A stretch of DNA of 32,445 nt from NCBI GenBank assembly GCA_020849105.1, contig JADLGW010000053.1, positions 1 to 32,445 on the forward strand. The letters run 5' to 3'. The notes beneath the pieces are model-generated. The model was not told where the DNA came from, searched no databases, and worked only from the letters and a program-made list of their open reading frames with translations. This DNA comes from Phycisphaerales bacterium (lineage in GTDB: Bacteria > Planctomycetota > Phycisphaerae > Phycisphaerales > UBA1924). A program made the position numbers and the translations under genes. Of this stretch, positions 17,301 through 24,833 are shown piece by piece (position 1 is the first letter of the stretch; every line of letters starts with the position of its first letter).

Positions 17301-19429
17301 GCGCGGCAGACATCGAGACGCTGATCACCAACCAACTGGGGATCGTCCCCGCGGGCGGCGGACCGCCCGTCAGGCCGAAGTTGATCGCCCGCGTGGACCC
17401 GGTGACGGGAGCGGCCCAGTCCGGCTTCTCTCGCCTCCTCAGCGGGACGATGGCCAGGGATACCTCGGTCAAGTTGTGGCGCACCATGCGCACGCCCAAC
17501 GTGGACCTGTCGGGGCCCAACGCGCGCGCCAACGACTTGCTGGTGGACAGGATTGAGGATCCGGCGGACACCGCCAGCCCCGGCGCGCGGGCGACGCTGG
17601 ACCGCGCGCTGCCGGCCGGGACGAACACCATCGCCGGCGCCCTGTGCGGGCCGGACCCCACGGGCCCCAACGCCGGCCCTCCACCCCTGGCGAACACCGG
17701 TTACTCGCTGGCGATCTGGGCCTCATTCAAGCGCATGGACGACCCGAAGGACCCGGCCCTGGGCCGGATTCCCCGCGGAGCGCTGCCGGCGTACTGCGTG
17801 GAGGCGCCGCGATTCTGGTCGCTCGGCCCGGTGAACTCGAGCCTGCACAACATCGCCAACCCGACCGGGCCGTTCAGCGTGAACCTTCAGCCGGGGACGT
17901 TCAGCCCGCCCAAGGGCGACCCCGATGCGGGGATCCGCGGGACGGAATCGCTGAACGGGGCCACCGGCGTCGGTGGGAACCTGTACACGGAGATGGGCAC
18001 CGTCAACCCCGTTCCGGACCCGACCTACAAGACCTGCGACAACGCGCTCAAGGGCACGATCCGCGAGTGGCCGGAGGCCAAGGGCATCGCCGGCGCCGCG
18101 TCGGAGACCATCCCCGACGGCCTGGACGCTTCGGGCAACCCTCTGCCGTACTCCCGGATGTACGCGGAAGTCGCGCTCAATGACCGCAACTTCCTGAACG
18201 CGGACAACGCCGGTGTGCTGCGTGTGGCAGACATGCTGCTGCCGCTGGCCGTCGGACCGATGACCGTGCCGGACCCGACGCTCAGCACCACGCCGCTCTA
18301 TGACCCGCAGCAGGACGGCTCCTGGCTGACGCTCGGCGAGGCGATGGCCGTTTCGCTCGGGTACGCCTCGCCGCCGACCAGCGGCGCCGCCTTTGAACGC
18401 TGGCGCCCGCTCTCGGGCCTGGGTGGCTGGGTCTGGACAGGCCCGAACCTGCCGCCCTCACAGGGCCGCCCGGCGGTGGACCGGGGCAACCTTGTCCTGA
18501 ACGACTTCGCACCGTTCGAGAACAGCGACGCGGACCCGAACCTGGCCTTCAGCCCGACCGGCGATCGTCGCCGGTCGCCGGGTGTCCCGCTGGCTCTGGC
18601 CGTCATGGACCACTTCCAGGCCCTGCCCTCCGGCACGATCGCCCACTCGACTCCCGGCGTCGTGAACCTGAACACGGCGCCCGTCACGGTCCTGAGTTCA
18701 CTCCCCATGCTCTCGCCGGCGTGGCGTGCCGACGGATCGGCCGCGGATTGGTGGGGCGGCGCCAACCTGAACCCGGACGGCCTGTCCCGCATCAACCAGT
18801 CTGACGTGGCGGCGACGCTCGCCGCGTACCGCGACAAGACTGTGATCACCAACCGGACGAACTCAACGACCTACTTCCGCGACGTGCTCCAGCCGCTGCT
18901 GGACAACTCGTTCTCGTGGGACGGCCGAACCCAGACGCACCGCATCCAGGCCGCCCGGGAGACCCCCGGCCTGGCCTCCCTCGGCGAGGTGGCGTGCCTC
19001 GTAGATCCGCAGGCGACCGGCGTCCCGGCGGACCGGGTGCAGCCGCGGGACCAGTCGACGTACCTGGGCGACGACCGCTCCGGGACTCCGAACCGCAGCG
19101 GCGGCGCCGGGACGTCATCCATCCTCTATCGGGCATCCGGCGCAGCCGCGACCGCCACACCGACCGAGGCCAACGAGATCGCCGACGACTACGCGGAGAA
19201 ACTGCTTCTGCTGGAGGGCCTCGGCAACACGGTCAGCGTCCGCAGCGACGTCTTCGCCGTCTGGTTCATTGTCAGCGGCTACCAGCGTTCCGATACGGAG
19301 GGGCTGGGGTCGGGCGACCCGCTCTGGCCCACGATCTCCCGTCGCTACGTCATGGTCGTGGACCGTTCCAATGTCACGCGCCTGGGCGACAAGCCCCGCA
19401 TCCTGTTCTGCACGGAAGTGCCGCGGTAA
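14351..19429 (+). CDS. gspK: giant GspK-like minor pseudopilin (1692 residues)
   Basis: The N-terminus has an Arg-rich stretch and a hydrophobic helix (RRRGSIMVLIVGALAMLSVV, about 27-46), as in GspK, which caps the pseudopilus and lacks the E at position 5. Two NxNTA motifs typical of the GspK helical domain occur, at about 351 (NVNTAGH) and about 1439 (NLNTAPVTVLSSLPML), more than 1000 residues apart. A DADGDG loop lies at 302-307. Classical GspK is about 325 residues, so this is five times longer; the extra mass lies between and around the NxNTA motifs. GGAGG seven bases upstream supports the start. It ends the operon, 75 bases before convergent glgB. Whether it is a secretion tip or an adhesive pilus tip is unknown. 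Confidence 0.75.
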   Translation: MRAWNVGMRGNAAARLAAMAGRAAGTRRRGSIMVLIVGALAMLSVVTLVYFTIGRADRRTAQVAVERDQVEETVSRFRSYLADDIIGADALATYVDGFDRQYEGTGNNGPILFREAFDYPSTDRALLSAPAASSPYARFNPVGTFSAVWLGSGGDPRVPTDPWLADAEPTLLLSSPTIPGALDPYVRPDWGHISNVAPSGNFVNLFNLRGGNFEARSGFDTSGNALAGGMSDNLMLSPTITSLGVAPSPTYAPPGLDYKTGAQPNENTPAHWDSRQRGAARPAGPGPYAPDNPRYPLYQWADADGDGILDSRWFEMVDCGDPNAPASLLPRDDRFRYFFAVRIVDLSGRINVNTAGHFNTDIAPNSIPDADYPAGVTPADVDLLHLLRMADPYSRYVWNGVNNAPGYDRLQGPAGGPQNYNAYTPAATEDVGLLSYLALQKSIRELVVPMPAPPSTGPVNLGNPLQLLGSARDRRDFYIQHSGGYDGTGLVTVQGTPPTAQFRSGGAFGLADEIELLTYNGVNDDAALSRLEQALGGNRQAAGIPAPPPNLSPMRDNRSAQYERGSLDDAENGGRGNGVLDNDAFVKMATDPRQRLTGVNGLRPLGPVGLPAGTAGSLSSARDLKVDAAAAIRQATEPTAAGRRNATDLFRGYAEALMPHSWRTGAWKSASGATWQPDPVMRTLSYGHDPVLALWTTAHMVANSIDMYDQDGATYAAGKHTPSAFTVAMAGDPASLGVIDGADWSSGPGAQYPFWMERSGAVITGGAPNLDGTLDLDRALGLRTTNALPAGNALPSRLAQQNDLPSTMPPAVNVFGVEAQPFITEVGTLVFYTDTPVAGGGDEEWTPGSAGPPPVPPTPGPVTIEGDITSGNRDFLCQVLAIQLTNPFDSDIGLAEADVDANPPGASVGGLSNYYLEFGGNCFGLAEVDAGGATPKQIVLKGRDAAGTARDNTVTVYVMTDSLTNVAARWNNAVLAGAGGNPVSAADIETLITNQLGIVPAGGGPPVRPKLIARVDPVTGAAQSGFSRLLSGTMARDTSVKLWRTMRTPNVDLSGPNARANDLLVDRIEDPADTASPGARATLDRALPAGTNTIAGALCGPDPTGPNAGPPPLANTGYSLAIWASFKRMDDPKDPALGRIPRGALPAYCVEAPRFWSLGPVNSSLHNIANPTGPFSVNLQPGTFSPPKGDPDAGIRGTESLNGATGVGGNLYTEMGTVNPVPDPTYKTCDNALKGTIREWPEAKGIAGAASETIPDGLDASGNPLPYSRMYAEVALNDRNFLNADNAGVLRVADMLLPLAVGPMTVPDPTLSTTPLYDPQQDGSWLTLGEAMAVSLGYASPPTSGAAFERWRPLSGLGGWVWTGPNLPPSQGRPAVDRGNLVLNDFAPFENSDADPNLAFSPTGDRRRSPGVPLALAVMDHFQALPSGTIAHSTPGVVNLNTAPVTVLSSLPMLSPAWRADGSAADWWGGANLNPDGLSRINQSDVAATLAAYRDKTVITNRTNSTTYFRDVLQPLLDNSFSWDGRTQTHRIQAARETPGLASLGEVACLVDPQATGVPADRVQPRDQSTYLGDDRSGTPNRSGGAGTSSILYRASGAAATATPTEANEIADDYAEKLLLLEGLGNTVSVRSDVFAVWFIVSGYQRSDTEGLGSGDPLWPTISRRYVMVVDRSNVTRLGDKPRILFCTEVPR

Positions 19430-19463
19430 GCGCCGCGGAGAGAATCGGAAGAGGGAAGGCAAC

Positions 19464-19487
19464 GGGCGGCGCCCCACGGCGTCGCCC
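19464..19487. terminator. stem-loop between convergent gspK and glgB
   Basis: GGGCGGCGCC (19464-19473), a CCAC loop and GGCGTCGCCC (19478-19487) form a 10-bp stem with one G-U pair. It lies between the stop codons of two converging genes, where a bidirectional terminator is expected. No long T-run follows, which weakens the call. Confidence 0.5.
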
Positions 19488-19504
19488 GCTGTCGTTGGCC
19501 GGGT

Positions 19505-21403
19505 CTATTCGGGCTTCAGCAGCAGCGCCCCCAGCGGCGGCACGTTGAGCACGACCGAGTGGTCCATGCCGTGGCTGGGGATCAGCGTCGCGTCTACACC
19601 TCCCAGGTTGCCCTGTCCGGAACCGGCGTAGTGCGCCGCGTCGCTGTTGAAGACCTCCCGCCAGCGCCCGGTGAGCGGCACGCCCAGGCGGTACGTCCCC
19701 CACGTCTGCGGCGTGAAGTTGAACACGGCCAGGATGGGCCGCCCGGCCGCGTCCTTCCGCAGGAACGCCAGCACGCCGTGGTCCGCGTCGCTGGCCTCCA
19801 CCCACTGGAACCCCGCGGCGTCGCAGTCGCGCTCGTGCAGCGCCGGCTGCTCCCGGTACAGGCGGTTCAGGTCTGCAACCATCCGCAGCACACCCTCATG
19901 CACCGGGTACTGCCGCAGGTGCCAGTCCACCGATTGCCGGAAGTTCCACTCCCCGCTCTGGCCGATCTCGCACCCCATGAACAGCAGTTTCTTGCCCGGC
20001 TGCGCCCACTGGTACGCCAACAGCAGGCGGAGGCCCGCGAAGCGCCGCCACTCGTCCCCCGGCATCCGGGCCAGCAGCGACCCCTTGCCGTGCACCACCT
20101 CGTCGTGGGAAAGCGGCAGCACGAAGTTCTCCGAGAACTGGTAGATCGCGCGGAACGTCAGTTCGTTGTAGTGCCAGCGGCGGTGGATCGGGTCGCGCTT
20201 CACATGCTCCAGCGTGTCGTGCATCCACCCCATGTCCCACTTGAGCCCGAAGCCCAGCCCGCCGACGTAGGTCGGGCGCGACACCATCGGCCACGCCGTG
20301 GACTCCTCCGCGATTGTCTGCACGTCGGGAAACGCCCGGTAGACCTCGGCGTTGAGCTGGCGAAGGAACTCGATCGCGTCCACGTTCTCCCGCCCGCCGT
20401 AGCGGTTCGGCACCCACTCACCCGCGGGGCGCGAGTAGTCCAGGTACAGCATCGACGCCACGCCGTCCACGCGCAGGGCGTCGGCGTGGTATTTCAGAAG
20501 CCAGAACACGGCGCTGCTGATGAGGAACGCCCGCACCTCGTGCCGCCCGTAGTTGAAGATGGAGGACTTCCAGTCCGGGTGGAATCCCTGCCGGGCGTCC
20601 GCGTGCTCATACAGATGGGTCCCGTCGAAGTACGCCAGCCCGTGCTCATCGGTCGGGAAGTGCGACGGCACCCAGTCCAGCACCACGCCGAAGCCCGCCC
20701 GGTGGAGTTCATCGACCAGGAACATGAAGTCCTGCGGCGTGCCGAACCGGCTGGTCGGGGCGAAGTAGCCGGTGCTCTGGTATCCCCACGACGGGTCGTA
20801 GGGGTGCTCCATCACGGGCATGAACTCGACGTGCGTGAAGCCCGTTTCGCGCAGGTGCGCGACAAGGCGGGGTGCGATCTCCCGGTACGTCAGCCAGCGG
20901 TTGTCCTGGTCGGGGGCCCGCATCCACGAGCCCAGGTGCACCTCGTAGATCGAGATCGGCGCCCCGAGCCCGTTGCGCGAACCGCGGGACGCCATCCACG
21001 CCTCGTCGCCCCACTCGTAGTCCAGCGGGTGCACGACCGAACCCGTCCGCGGCGGGGCCTCGTGCCGGAAGCCGATGGGGTCGGCCTTGTTCACGGCGTA
21101 GCCGTGAAAACTCGACTCGACGTGGTACTTGTACACGGACCCCGGGCCGATCCCCGGCACAAGGCCCTCCCAGATGCCCGACGACCCGGCGGGGGAGAGG
21201 GGCGTGCGCCGCGTGTCCCAGCCGTTGAAGTCGCCGACAACCGAGACCCGCCGGGCGCCCGGCGCCCAGACGCCGAAGTGCGTGCCGCCCTCGACCGGGT
21301 GGGCCCCCAGTTTCTCGAACAGGCGGTAGTGCGTGCCCTCGTTGAACCAGTGCTGGTCGTCCGCCGTGAACCGGTGCGAGTCGGTGGTCTCCGCGGCATG
21401 CAT
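19505..21403 (-). CDS. glgB: 1,4-alpha-glucan branching enzyme
   Basis: This enzyme makes alpha-1,6 branches in glycogen. The 632-residue product has an N-terminal CBM48-type region (about 38-120, GTHFGVWAPGARRVSVVGDFN) and a GH13 barrel. Catalytic motifs are DALRVDGVASMLYLDYSR with nucleophile D313, TIAEESTAWP with the general acid E366 or E367, and LPLSHDEVVHGKGSL with D434. The C-terminal all-beta domain ends with PPLGALLLKPE. It lacks the extra N-terminal domain of the longer enterobacterial forms. No other glycogen gene is adjacent. The ATG at 21403 has no Shine-Dalgarno sequence but follows TACTAT by six bases. Confidence 0.96.
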   Translation of the reverse strand: MHAAETTDSHRFTADDQHWFNEGTHYRLFEKLGAHPVEGGTHFGVWAPGARRVSVVGDFNGWDTRRTPLSPAGSSGIWEGLVPGIGPGSVYKYHVESSFHGYAVNKADPIGFRHEAPPRTGSVVHPLDYEWGDEAWMASRGSRNGLGAPISIYEVHLGSWMRAPDQDNRWLTYREIAPRLVAHLRETGFTHVEFMPVMEHPYDPSWGYQSTGYFAPTSRFGTPQDFMFLVDELHRAGFGVVLDWVPSHFPTDEHGLAYFDGTHLYEHADARQGFHPDWKSSIFNYGRHEVRAFLISSAVFWLLKYHADALRVDGVASMLYLDYSRPAGEWVPNRYGGRENVDAIEFLRQLNAEVYRAFPDVQTIAEESTAWPMVSRPTYVGGLGFGLKWDMGWMHDTLEHVKRDPIHRRWHYNELTFRAIYQFSENFVLPLSHDEVVHGKGSLLARMPGDEWRRFAGLRLLLAYQWAQPGKKLLFMGCEIGQSGEWNFRQSVDWHLRQYPVHEGVLRMVADLNRLYREQPALHERDCDAAGFQWVEASDADHGVLAFLRKDAAGRPILAVFNFTPQTWGTYRLGVPLTGRWREVFNSDAAHYAGSGQGNLGGVDATLIPSHGMDHSVVLNVPPLGALLLKPE

Positions 21404-21409
21404 GGGGCG

Positions 21410-21415
21410 ATAGTA
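21410..21415 (-). promoter_or_regulatory. candidate -10 box for leaderless glgB transcript
   Basis: On the minus strand TACTAT, then CGCCCC, then the glgB ATG. The six-base gap would place the transcription start at or next to the ATG. Confidence 0.45.
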
Positions 21416-21420
21416 TCCAA

Positions 21421-21480
21421 CAGAGCCCGGAGCGCTAGCGACGGGTCCGCAACCACCCCGCGCTCGCGCTTGGGGCTCTG
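21421..21480. repeat. 60-bp imperfect palindrome between glgB and the epimerase gene
   Basis: The two 30-base halves pair at 21 of 30 positions by my hand alignment. The outer arms are CAGAGCCC and GGGCTCTG, the inner ones AGCGC and GCGCT. It fills nearly the whole space between glgB and the stop codon of the next gene. In one frame the minus strand reads QSPKRERGVVAD. Its role could be a transcription terminator for the upstream epimerase or a dispersed palindromic element. Confidence 0.55.
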
Positions 21481-21481
21481 A

Positions 21482-22693
21482 TTAGCCCGGATGCTCCGCG
21501 TGCCACGCCGCAAGGACCTCGGCCTCGCGCTCGGGCTTCAGCGGGCCGGTGAGTTGCGGCTTCGCTTCCTCGGGCCGCGAGTTGTACCAGTCCAGGGTTG
21601 CCTTGCACGTTTCCTCGATCGGTCGGAAGGTAAGCCCGGCCTTCACCGCCCGCTCGACCTTCCGCGTGTGGAAGCCGGCGCTGTCGCCCTCCGGCGGGAC
21701 CCACAGCGGCATGTCGCCCCAAGGGGTGACGTTGTGCTGCGCCAGGAACGCGGCCGGCACCCAGGTGAACGTAGCGTCCGAACCCGACACCTCTTTGCAC
21801 GCGGCCAGGACGTCGCCGATGGTGAGGCGTGTCCCGGGTGCGGGGGGCGGGCCCACCGCGTCGAAGGTGCCGGCGATCCGGGCCTCCGCCAGGTGGACGC
21901 AGAACTCGCTCAGGTCGCGCACGTCGATCAACTGCACCGGATCATTCGGGGTGCCGGGCGAGAGCACCTCGCCGCCCCTGGCGACGCGCACCGGCCAGTA
22001 GGTAAACCGGCGCGTCGTGTCGCCGGGCCCGACGATCAACCCCGGCCGGACCTTCGCCACGCGCCCGGGCATCGCGTCCTCGGCCGCCCGCTCGGAGAGT
22101 GCCTTGAGCGGCCCGTAGTTCTCGTACCCCGCGCCCATGTCCTCCACCTTCGGGTCGGGCATCGTTCCGACCTCGGCCGTCTCATCGGCGTACGGCTCCG
22201 CGCTGCTCCTGTAGACCGACACGCTCGAAATGAACGTGTAGTGCTTGACGTTCGGTGCGAGCAGCCGCGCCGACGCCCCGACGATCCGCGGCACATACCC
22301 GGACGTGTCAAACACCGCGTCCCACTGCTTGCCCCCGAGTTGGCTGAGCCCCTTGGGCGAGGCCGGGTCGCGGTCCTCCGGCTTCTTCCAGTCGTCCGCG
22401 GTCTTCTCCGGGTCGCGGTTGCCGTAGAGCACTTCCACTTCGTCCATGAAGTCCAGCGGCCGCCCCGTCTCCTTGCGGCGCTCCTCCGTGCGTCCGCGAT
22501 TGAACAGCGTGACCTTATGGCCGCGGGCCAGGGCCGCGTGCGCCATGGCCGGCCCTACGAACCCCGTGCCGCCGAGGATCAGAATGCGCAGCGGGCCTCC
22601 TCCGGCTCGCCGTGCCACCGAGACCCGCGGCAGCGACGCCGCCGCTCCGGCGGCCAGGGTCATCGACAGGAACTCGCGGCGTGTCGCGCTCAT
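21482..22693 (-). CDS. Tat-exported NAD-dependent epimerase/dehydratase (SDR)
   Basis: The 403-residue product starts with a twin-arginine signal, TRREFLSMTLAAGAAAS (4-20). The extended short-chain dehydrogenase fold follows: the dinucleotide loop ILGGTGFVG (39-47), FISSVSVYRSS with active-site serines near 157, and the YxxxK pair Y193/K197 in ENYGPLKALSE. It should bind NAD(P) and act outside the cytoplasm, exported already folded with cofactor, as known for Tat oxidoreductases. The substrate is unknown; the family includes sugar-nucleotide epimerases and reductases. The ATG at 22693 puts the twin arginine near the N-terminus and has GGAG seven bases upstream. Confidence 0.85.
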   Translation of the reverse strand: MSATRREFLSMTLAAGAAASLPRVSVARRAGGGPLRILILGGTGFVGPAMAHAALARGHKVTLFNRGRTEERRKETGRPLDFMDEVEVLYGNRDPEKTADDWKKPEDRDPASPKGLSQLGGKQWDAVFDTSGYVPRIVGASARLLAPNVKHYTFISSVSVYRSSAEPYADETAEVGTMPDPKVEDMGAGYENYGPLKALSERAAEDAMPGRVAKVRPGLIVGPGDTTRRFTYWPVRVARGGEVLSPGTPNDPVQLIDVRDLSEFCVHLAEARIAGTFDAVGPPPAPGTRLTIGDVLAACKEVSGSDATFTWVPAAFLAQHNVTPWGDMPLWVPPEGDSAGFHTRKVERAVKAGLTFRPIEETCKATLDWYNSRPEEAKPQLTGPLKPEREAEVLAAWHAEHPG

Positions 22694-22790
22694 GCTGATG
22701 CTCCGGGTTCGTTGGATGCGGAAAACGCGGGGTAGTTGATACCCGCCGCGTGCGTGAAGGTTGCACCGCATCCTTCCGCGGCGCCGGCGG

Positions 22791-22796
22791 TACTCT
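22791..22796 (+). promoter_or_regulatory. candidate -10 box for the transporter gene
   Basis: TACTCT ends six bases before an in-frame TTG at 22803, the same spacing seen for purE and glgB. This is the reason the TTG was chosen as the start below, but TTG starts on leaderless messages are uncommon, so it is uncertain. Confidence 0.3.
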
Positions 22797-22802
22797 GGCG
22801 GC

Positions 22803-24080
22803 TTGCCCGCGCCCGACCGTCCAGCAGTGCTCGTCCGCCTTATCCCCGTGAAGCCGGGCGAGGGGGCGGTCCTGCTGCGCTCCGCCGCCTACTTCTTCTT
22901 CCTGCTCCTGGGGTACTACCTCATCCGGCCGGTGCGCGAAGCGATGGGTATTGAACGTGGCTACGACCGCCTGCCGTGGCTGATGACCGGCACCCTCATC
23001 GCCATGGCGCTGGTGAACCCGGTGTTCGCGATGCTGGTGTCGCGCTTCCCGCGCCGGGTCTTCATTCCCGCCACATACAGGTTCTTTGCCGTCAACCTGC
23101 TCCTCTTCTACACCCTCCTGCTGATCGTGCCGAAGGGCTCCGTTGCGTACGTCGGCTACGCGTTCTACATCTGGGTCAGTGTGTACAACCTCTTTGTCGT
23201 CGCCGTGTTCTGGGGCTTCATGGCCGACACGTTCACGCTGGAGCAGGGCAAGCGACTCTTCGGGGCGATCGGCATCGGGGGGACGCTCGGCGGCATCGCG
23301 GGCCCGCTGGCCGCCGAGGCGCTCGTCCACAGGTTCGGCCAGCCTCTGCTGCTGCTCCTCTCAGCCGGATGCCTGGAAGCGGCAACCCGGTTCATGCTTG
23401 CCGTTGCCCGGGGGCAGGGGCGCTCTGCCGGGCCCGTCGCGCGGCGCGAGCCGTCCGCGAGCGCCCTGGAGGGCCTGCGCCTCATCGCCGTCTCGCCGTA
23501 CCTGCAACTGATCTGCGTGTTCATGCTCCTGCTCACCGTGCTCGCGACGTTCCTCTACGTTGAGCAGGGCCGCATCGTCGAGGCCGCCGTCCCGGACCGC
23601 GCGGCCCGCACCGCACTCTTCGCACGCATCGACCTGTGGGTCAACACCCTCACCCTCCTGACGCAGGCCCTCCTGACAGCATGGATCATCCGCTGGATCG
23701 GCATCGTCGGCGCACTGGCGATCCTCCCGATGGTGGCCGTCGCCGGGTTCTCCGCGCTCATCGCCAGCCCGACGCTCGCGGTCGTCGTCGCGTTCCAGGT
23801 GGCCCGGCGCGGGCTCAACTACGGCGTCACCCGTCCGACGCGCGAGGTCCTGTTCACCGTGCTGGGACCCGATGAGAAGTACAAGGCCAAGACCTTCATC
23901 GACACGTTCATCTACCGCGTGGGTGATGCCTCCGCCGGGTGGCTGGCCGTCTGGCTGGGTACAGCGGCCGCGATGGTCGCGATCCCGATCTCGATCTCCT
24001 GGCTGGCGTGGGGGGCGGCGCTGGGCCTGATGCAGCGGCGCGAGGCGGGGCGCACCGGTGAGGCGACGGCCCCCACATGA
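22803..24080 (+). CDS. ATP/ADP translocase-type (NTP/NDP exchange) MFS-like transporter
   Basis: This is an integral membrane protein of about 425 residues with roughly a dozen hydrophobic segments. The first is YFFFLLLGYYLIRPVREAMG, the hallmark start of the nucleotide transporter family. Further signatures are FWGFMADTFTLEQGKRLFG and GIGGTLGGIAGP. Near the C-terminus KYKAKTFIDTFIYRVGD is the most conserved motif of the family. Members exchange NTP for NDP in intracellular parasites and plastids, but many free-living bacteria carry homologues of unknown substrate. The start is uncertain: TTG 22803 was chosen for its upstream TACTCT; GTG 22827, GTG 22848 and TTG 22761 are alternatives. It is divergent from the epimerase. 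Confidence 0.8.
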   Translation: MPAPDRPAVLVRLIPVKPGEGAVLLRSAAYFFFLLLGYYLIRPVREAMGIERGYDRLPWLMTGTLIAMALVNPVFAMLVSRFPRRVFIPATYRFFAVNLLLFYTLLLIVPKGSVAYVGYAFYIWVSVYNLFVVAVFWGFMADTFTLEQGKRLFGAIGIGGTLGGIAGPLAAEALVHRFGQPLLLLLSAGCLEAATRFMLAVARGQGRSAGPVARREPSASALEGLRLIAVSPYLQLICVFMLLLTVLATFLYVEQGRIVEAAVPDRAARTALFARIDLWVNTLTLLTQALLTAWIIRWIGIVGALAILPMVAVAGFSALIASPTLAVVVAFQVARRGLNYGVTRPTREVLFTVLGPDEKYKAKTFIDTFIYRVGDASAGWLAVWLGTAAAMVAIPISISWLAWGAALGLMQRREAGRTGEATAPT

Positions 24081-24110
24081 CCCCAGCGCAGGTGGTCCCC
24101 CCCAGCGCCA

Positions 24111-24129
24111 CACAAGCGGGACGCCTGTG
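24111..24129. repeat. CGCCTGTG palindrome upstream of purE
   Basis: CACAAGCG-GGA-CGCCTGTG is followed by CCACAA, with one mismatch in the stem. It is the same core as at 1749 and 7833. It lies 24 bases before the purE start and just upstream of the candidate -10 box. Confidence 0.7.
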
Positions 24130-24140
24130 CCACAACGCCC

Positions 24141-24146
24141 TATTCT
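24141..24146 (+). promoter_or_regulatory. candidate -10 box for leaderless purE transcript
   Basis: TATTCT ends six bases before the purE ATG. No Shine-Dalgarno sequence is present. Confidence 0.45.
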
Positions 24147-24152
24147 TGCCCC

Positions 24153-24647
24153 ATGCCACCTCTTGTCGCCGTCGTCATGGGCTCCAAGTCCGACTGGCCC
24201 GAGTGCATGTCGCACTGCTCCAAGACCCTCGACACACTGGGCGTGCCGCACGAGGTGCGCGTGCTTTCGGCCCACCGTACGCCGAGTGAACTCTTCGCCT
24301 TCCTGGCCCAGTGTGAGAAGGACGGCGTGGAGGTCTTCATCGCCGCGGCGGGCGGGGCCGCCCACCTGGCGGGCGTCGTCGCCTCAAAGACCTTCCGCCC
24401 GGTGCTGGCCGTTCCCATCGAGACCAGGTTCGCTGGTGGGCTGGACTCACTGCTCTCAACGGTCCAGATGCCCGGTGGCGTGCCCGTCGGGACCCTGGCT
24501 GTCGGCAAGGCCGGGGCCATCAACGCCGCCCTGCTCGCCGCGTCGATCCTGGGCGTGCGTGAGGCCAAGTACCGCGACGCCGCGACCGCGTTTCGGCGCG
24601 AGCAGGCGAAGGCCGTGCTCGAATCCGGCGACCCGCGCAGGTTGTGA
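24153..24647 (+). CDS. purE: N5-carboxyaminoimidazole ribonucleotide mutase (PurE)
   Basis: This enzyme converts N5-CAIR to CAIR in purine synthesis. The 164-residue product has the class I length and motifs: VVMGSKSDW (7-15), the LSAHRTP loop with catalytic H41, AAAGGAAHLAGVVA (64-77), and a long VQMPGGVPVGTLAVGKAGA segment (104-122). The partner purK, needed to make N5-CAIR in organisms with class I PurE, is not in the window. The ATG at 24153 is the natural start. Confidence 0.95.
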   Translation: MPPLVAVVMGSKSDWPECMSHCSKTLDTLGVPHEVRVLSAHRTPSELFAFLAQCEKDGVEVFIAAAGGAAHLAGVVASKTFRPVLAVPIETRFAGGLDSLLSTVQMPGGVPVGTLAVGKAGAINAALLAASILGVREAKYRDAATAFRREQAKAVLESGDPRRL

Positions 24648-24658
24648 TCCCCTGAAGA

Positions 24659-24725
24659 GCCCGGCATGACCGTTGGATGGAAGCCGGGTGCCCCGTTTCA
24701 AACTCGGCCCAGGAACACATGGGCC
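24659..24725 (+). terminator. two stem-loops downstream of purE
   Basis: GCCCGGC (24659-24665) can pair with GCCGGGT (24683-24689), with one G-T pair. GGCCCA (24706-24711) pairs with TGGGCC (24720-24725). Neither has a T-run. Together they fill much of the 186-base gap between purE and the tRNA, which otherwise shows no gene. Confidence 0.3.
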
Positions 24726-24833
24726 GCGGCGTGCTGGCCGGCCACATGCCGCGGTGTGCCAGCAGGCCTACGAGATCGTCGTGCATGAGGGGGACTCTCC
24801 CGGGTATTCCAGAGGAGTGACCTCGCAACGCAA

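Noticed and set aside
21491..22735. 414-codon plus-strand frame opposite the epimerase
   Set aside because: The minus strand has the Tat signal, dinucleotide loop and YxxxK. The plus frame has none.
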